Positions 61,450-64,000 of a stretch of 64,000 nucleotides of DNA are shown here, piece by piece. The notes beneath the pieces are model-generated. The model saw only the letters and a program-made list of their open reading frames with translations, was not told the origin of the DNA and searched no databases. The DNA is from Kappaphycus alvarezii (Eukaryota; Rhodophyta; Florideophyceae; Gigartinales; Solieriaceae), in NCBI GenBank assembly GCA_002205965.3, contig NADL03000740.1, positions 1,116,001 through 1,180,000 on the forward strand. The letters run 5' to 3'. Within the stretch, counting starts at the first letter, position 1, and each line of letters begins with the position of its first letter. The translations under genes and the position numbers were made by a program.

Positions 61450-62060
61450 GATGCCGATCAGTTGTGGAGGAGCTGGAGGGTGAGATGGACCGTGAGATGG
61501 ACCGTGAGCTGGTGGTGAAATGGCAAGGCAGCTGCTGGGGGTGGGCGATTGAGGGATCGAGGGGGGAGCGCTTGGGAGTTGATGGCGTCTTTTGCGGCTG
61601 GTGAAGCAGCTGGAAGCAGGTAGAGGCGGATGGTGGAGTGATGGGGCAGCAGATACCATGGGGTGATGATGACAGTGAATGGCTGGATTCAAAATGGATA
61701 ATGGCGGATTGGGAGCGCTTATTGATTCTGAAGAAACAACTGGGTGATGGCGTATGTCTGCAGGAGGGAGTGGTGATGGTCCTGGATGTCGCAATGAGGA
61801 TCTGATGATGGCGGATGGCCGTGGAGGGGCAAAGATGGCGAGTGGCCGGATGACAAGCGTATGACTGCAGATGACGGAGAGGAGCCGATAACAACAGATG
61901 AGTTTGGTGAACAGATGATGGCGGATGCCAAGGGGGTGGTGGGAGTAAACAGATGAGGATGTCACAGCCGGAGAGCGGAAGGTGATGGGGGACGGGAGAG
62001 CTGTAATTGATGCGCGGGGGGACGGGCGACGAGGGGGGAACGGATGATGACACAGGGGGC
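61450..62060. repeat. Purine-rich low-complexity tract
   Basis: Degenerate GATGATGGCGGATG and GGACCGTGAGATG units on plus. The complementary strand is C-rich, which yields two long overlapping Pro/Ser/His-rich frames without protein-like character. Confidence 0.6.
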
Positions 62061-62218
62061 ATAGACAAATCTTCGTTAAACTATGAAAAACTATAATGAT
62101 GTGTCGCCTCATCGGCACTTTTGTCGTAGGTTCATCAAGTTTTGTGCTTTTCTCTTCATAGTATCCGTCTAATTCCCTGCTAAAGACCTATTAACAGCAA
62201 TACATACTACTTATCTAG

Positions 62219-62244
62219 GCATGTGTCACATTATCGACACATGC
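62219..62244. repeat. Perfect nine-base-arm dyad with eight-base spacer
   Basis: GCATGTGTC-ACATTATC-GACACATGC: the most perfect example in the window of the dyad seen in the minisatellites, here isolated. Confidence 0.9.
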
Positions 62245-62570
62245 TGACGGCTGTGACGTTCATTAAACTTGCTGACTCCTACACAGTTATTGCTTTATAT
62301 CTCTCATGTATCCCCACAAGCATTCTGATTTATAAAATGCTGTGCCGCACTCATCGCCTTGACTACTCTTCAAAGCACTTTTGCAGTGCTTGTTTATTAA
62401 AATGTTGCACAAGTTGTAAACAGCGCTGGTTCATAGTTATGTTCCCTAATGCTGTTTTAACCAGCCCAGCCCCATGTTAAGTCTCAATAGGTACTAAAAA
62501 ACAGCATTGATGTCATAAAAGCTATCCCTAATACATGGCTGAACCAGAGCTACAGATGAGCTTTGCGATA

Positions 62571-62592
62571 GCTATCGGTATGCGCCGATAGC
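62571..62592. other. Hairpin GCTATCGG..CCGATAGC
   Basis: Eight perfect pairs around TATGCG, followed by AAGGGGGTGACAG. The reverse complement (CACCCCCTTCGCTATCGG) resembles the CACCCCCTAGCGCAGTCGG of the structured repeat, so it may be a distant relative. Confidence 0.5.
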
Positions 62593-62889
62593 GAAGGGGG
62601 TGACAGTGTGGATGATTAATAAATTGATTATTTTATTAGATCCTGGTAGTTTTTTCAAATTTTTTGCGGAATCGCGGCAAACATGGTCGGTTCCAAATGC
62701 GAATATTCCGGCAAAGACCCCTTTATGACACCAAATATCCCGCTTCTTATATTTTTAGATATGAACAGACCCCTAGTCGGCCTCAGTCGACCGTGACGTC
62801 GGACTTTTTTTGAAGGCTTCGACAAAAAGCGGCCGCCGGCGGCTGTGCTGGGTGCAAGAGTGACACGGGGCTCACAAATCTTTAATCTT

Positions 62890-63035
62890 TTTACACAACC
62901 GACCATAATAGGCCATGTCACTGTAACAGCCACAGGCTGCCACCGCAAAGCGCCTTTCTGTTACCGTGACATGACTTATAGAACCGGCCATAATAGTCCA
63001 TGTCACAGTAACAGTTGTGACATGGCTCATTATGG
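62890..63035. repeat. Pair of nested hairpins built on CCATAATAG-CCATGTCAC
   Basis: 62988-63007 pairs with 63016-63035 at 18 of 20 positions around GTAACAGT. An earlier copy (CCATAATAGGCCATGTCACTG at about 62904) pairs with CTGTTACCGTGACATG at about 62958. MITE-like palindromes; no coding content. Confidence 0.75.
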
Positions 63036-63216
63036 TTTGTTGTACTTGAAATGTTTCAATTTCAAAATAAATACGTAGAACCTATTCTGTTACAAGAGCA
63101 AAAACGGATTTCAGGAACATTACAGTATACCGCGCACGCCATAACCTTCGTCAAAGATCCATACGGCAACCTACCGCACTCTATTAGATTGTTTATCATG
63201 GGGCATTCAAACCAAA

Positions 63217-63264
63217 GAGATCATCCGATAACAGAACGAAGAGATCATCCGATAACAGAACAGT
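63217..63264 (+). repeat. 24-bp direct tandem duplication
   Basis: GAGATCATCCGATAACAGAA at 63217 is repeated exactly at 63241. A recent slippage-type duplication; it falls within a 118-codon frame (63051-63407) without recognisable features. Confidence 0.9.
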
Positions 63265-63407
63265 ACGAGTGCAAGTGTCCATACCGTACCCTTACAATGT
63301 CGTGGCACACGACGCGCCTAGTTCTGTTACTCTATTATAACCCCATTTCTAGACTTAGCAGCGTTGCTCTCATAAATAGATGGCAAATTCTACCTGAAAA
63401 ATTTTAA

Positions 63408-64000
63408 CAGGAGTCCGGTGTACGTGCTGTACATTTGGTCCACTATGGGGAGTCATTGAAAACCTTACCAAAGTAACAGAAAAACAAACCTAGAAAACTT
63501 AGGCGTGAATAAGGTGGCATTACCATGCACAATAAGAAGGGCGCCAATGGTCTACACTCCGCGACATCACTAAAAGGCACCCCATTATTTGGCACTAAAC
63601 TACCCAGATTATTAGAAGCACTATTTTACACAAAAAAGAGCCCAGCGTCAGTCTTCTTTGATTAAAACAAGGCCTATAATTGGTGCTTTTCAACAAAAAA
63701 AATAAAGAGTGGAAAGTAAACAAATTGCGGCTAACTTAGGGGGTTGAAATGGCTATAAGGCACTTTGTAATAAAAGCAACAGACGATGGCGTTGTGTACT
63801 CAAACTTCCTCAAATGTAAAGGCAGGATACCAGGTTTATCATAAGTCTCAGTAATGCCACACGTAAAGAAAGTAAGTGCTCACGAACAATACCAATTCTT
63901 GGCAATCCAAGCTTTGATCGTAAAGAAGATCGATTGAAGCCGATGCGTGATTCAGAACTCCCTCAAGGACCCCAAAAGTATAAACAAGCATTAAAAAAGC
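63408..64000. other. No gene seen to window end
   Basis: A/T-rich, stop-rich in all frames, no repeats noticed. Confidence 0.5.

Noticed and set aside
61417..62118. 233- and 227-codon minus-strand frames
   Set aside because: Two overlapping Pro/Ser/His-rich readings of a purine-rich degenerate repeat; no protein-like composition or motif.

Overview
Nuclear DNA of a eukaryote. It carries a complete midasin gene, a type III beta PI 4-kinase, a mitochondrial pyruvate carrier subunit, the UFM1-conjugating enzyme UFC1, a GRAB-domain golgin and an organellar ribosomal protein uS15. UFC1 argues against most fungi. Compact spacing, few and short (about 95-160 bp) introns with a recurrent GTACGT donor, and a plant-like golgin start (MW) would fit an alga such as a red alga, but that placement is inference and weak.

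Left half (about 3-42 kb) is the gene-bearing part. Plus strand: MPC2-like (3.2-3.9 kb), golgin (6.1-11.7 kb), a dead non-LTR retrotransposon with an R2-type layout (about 12.4-17 kb), uS15 (17.6-18.3 kb), PI4K-beta (18.8-21.5 kb), UFC1 (22.1-22.9 kb). Minus strand: a possible 41-residue membrane protein (4.4-4.6 kb), an unrecognised RSP-repeat protein (23.4-24.5 kb) and the 16.7 kb midasin gene (25.5-42.2 kb). Golgin and PI4K-beta both belong to Golgi membrane identity, but nothing shows they are co-regulated.

Nearly every conserved gene is cut by single-base frameshifts, often in homopolymers, with family-conserved protein on both sides. Six unrelated housekeeping genes cannot all be dead, so I read this as uncorrected indels of a long-read draft. 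Gene calls therefore span several frames.

Right part (42.3-64 kb) is accessory and repeat-rich. A 4.0 kb element with roughly 92 bp imperfect terminal inverted repeats encloses a broken Tc1/mariner transposase on the minus strand and unrelated plus-strand ORFs. Next come two colinear, diverged copies (A 52.2-53.8 kb, B 55.6-57.5 kb) of an unknown protein family. Each is preceded at about 400-500 bp by a copy of a structured non-coding repeat whose first stem shows compensating changes. A roughly 31 bp minisatellite sits in the same neighbourhood; its units contain the dyad TGTGTC-N8-GACACA with a constant 8-base spacer. This A/B family with its structured leader and dyad repeats is the best candidate here for an undescribed system, most likely mobile.
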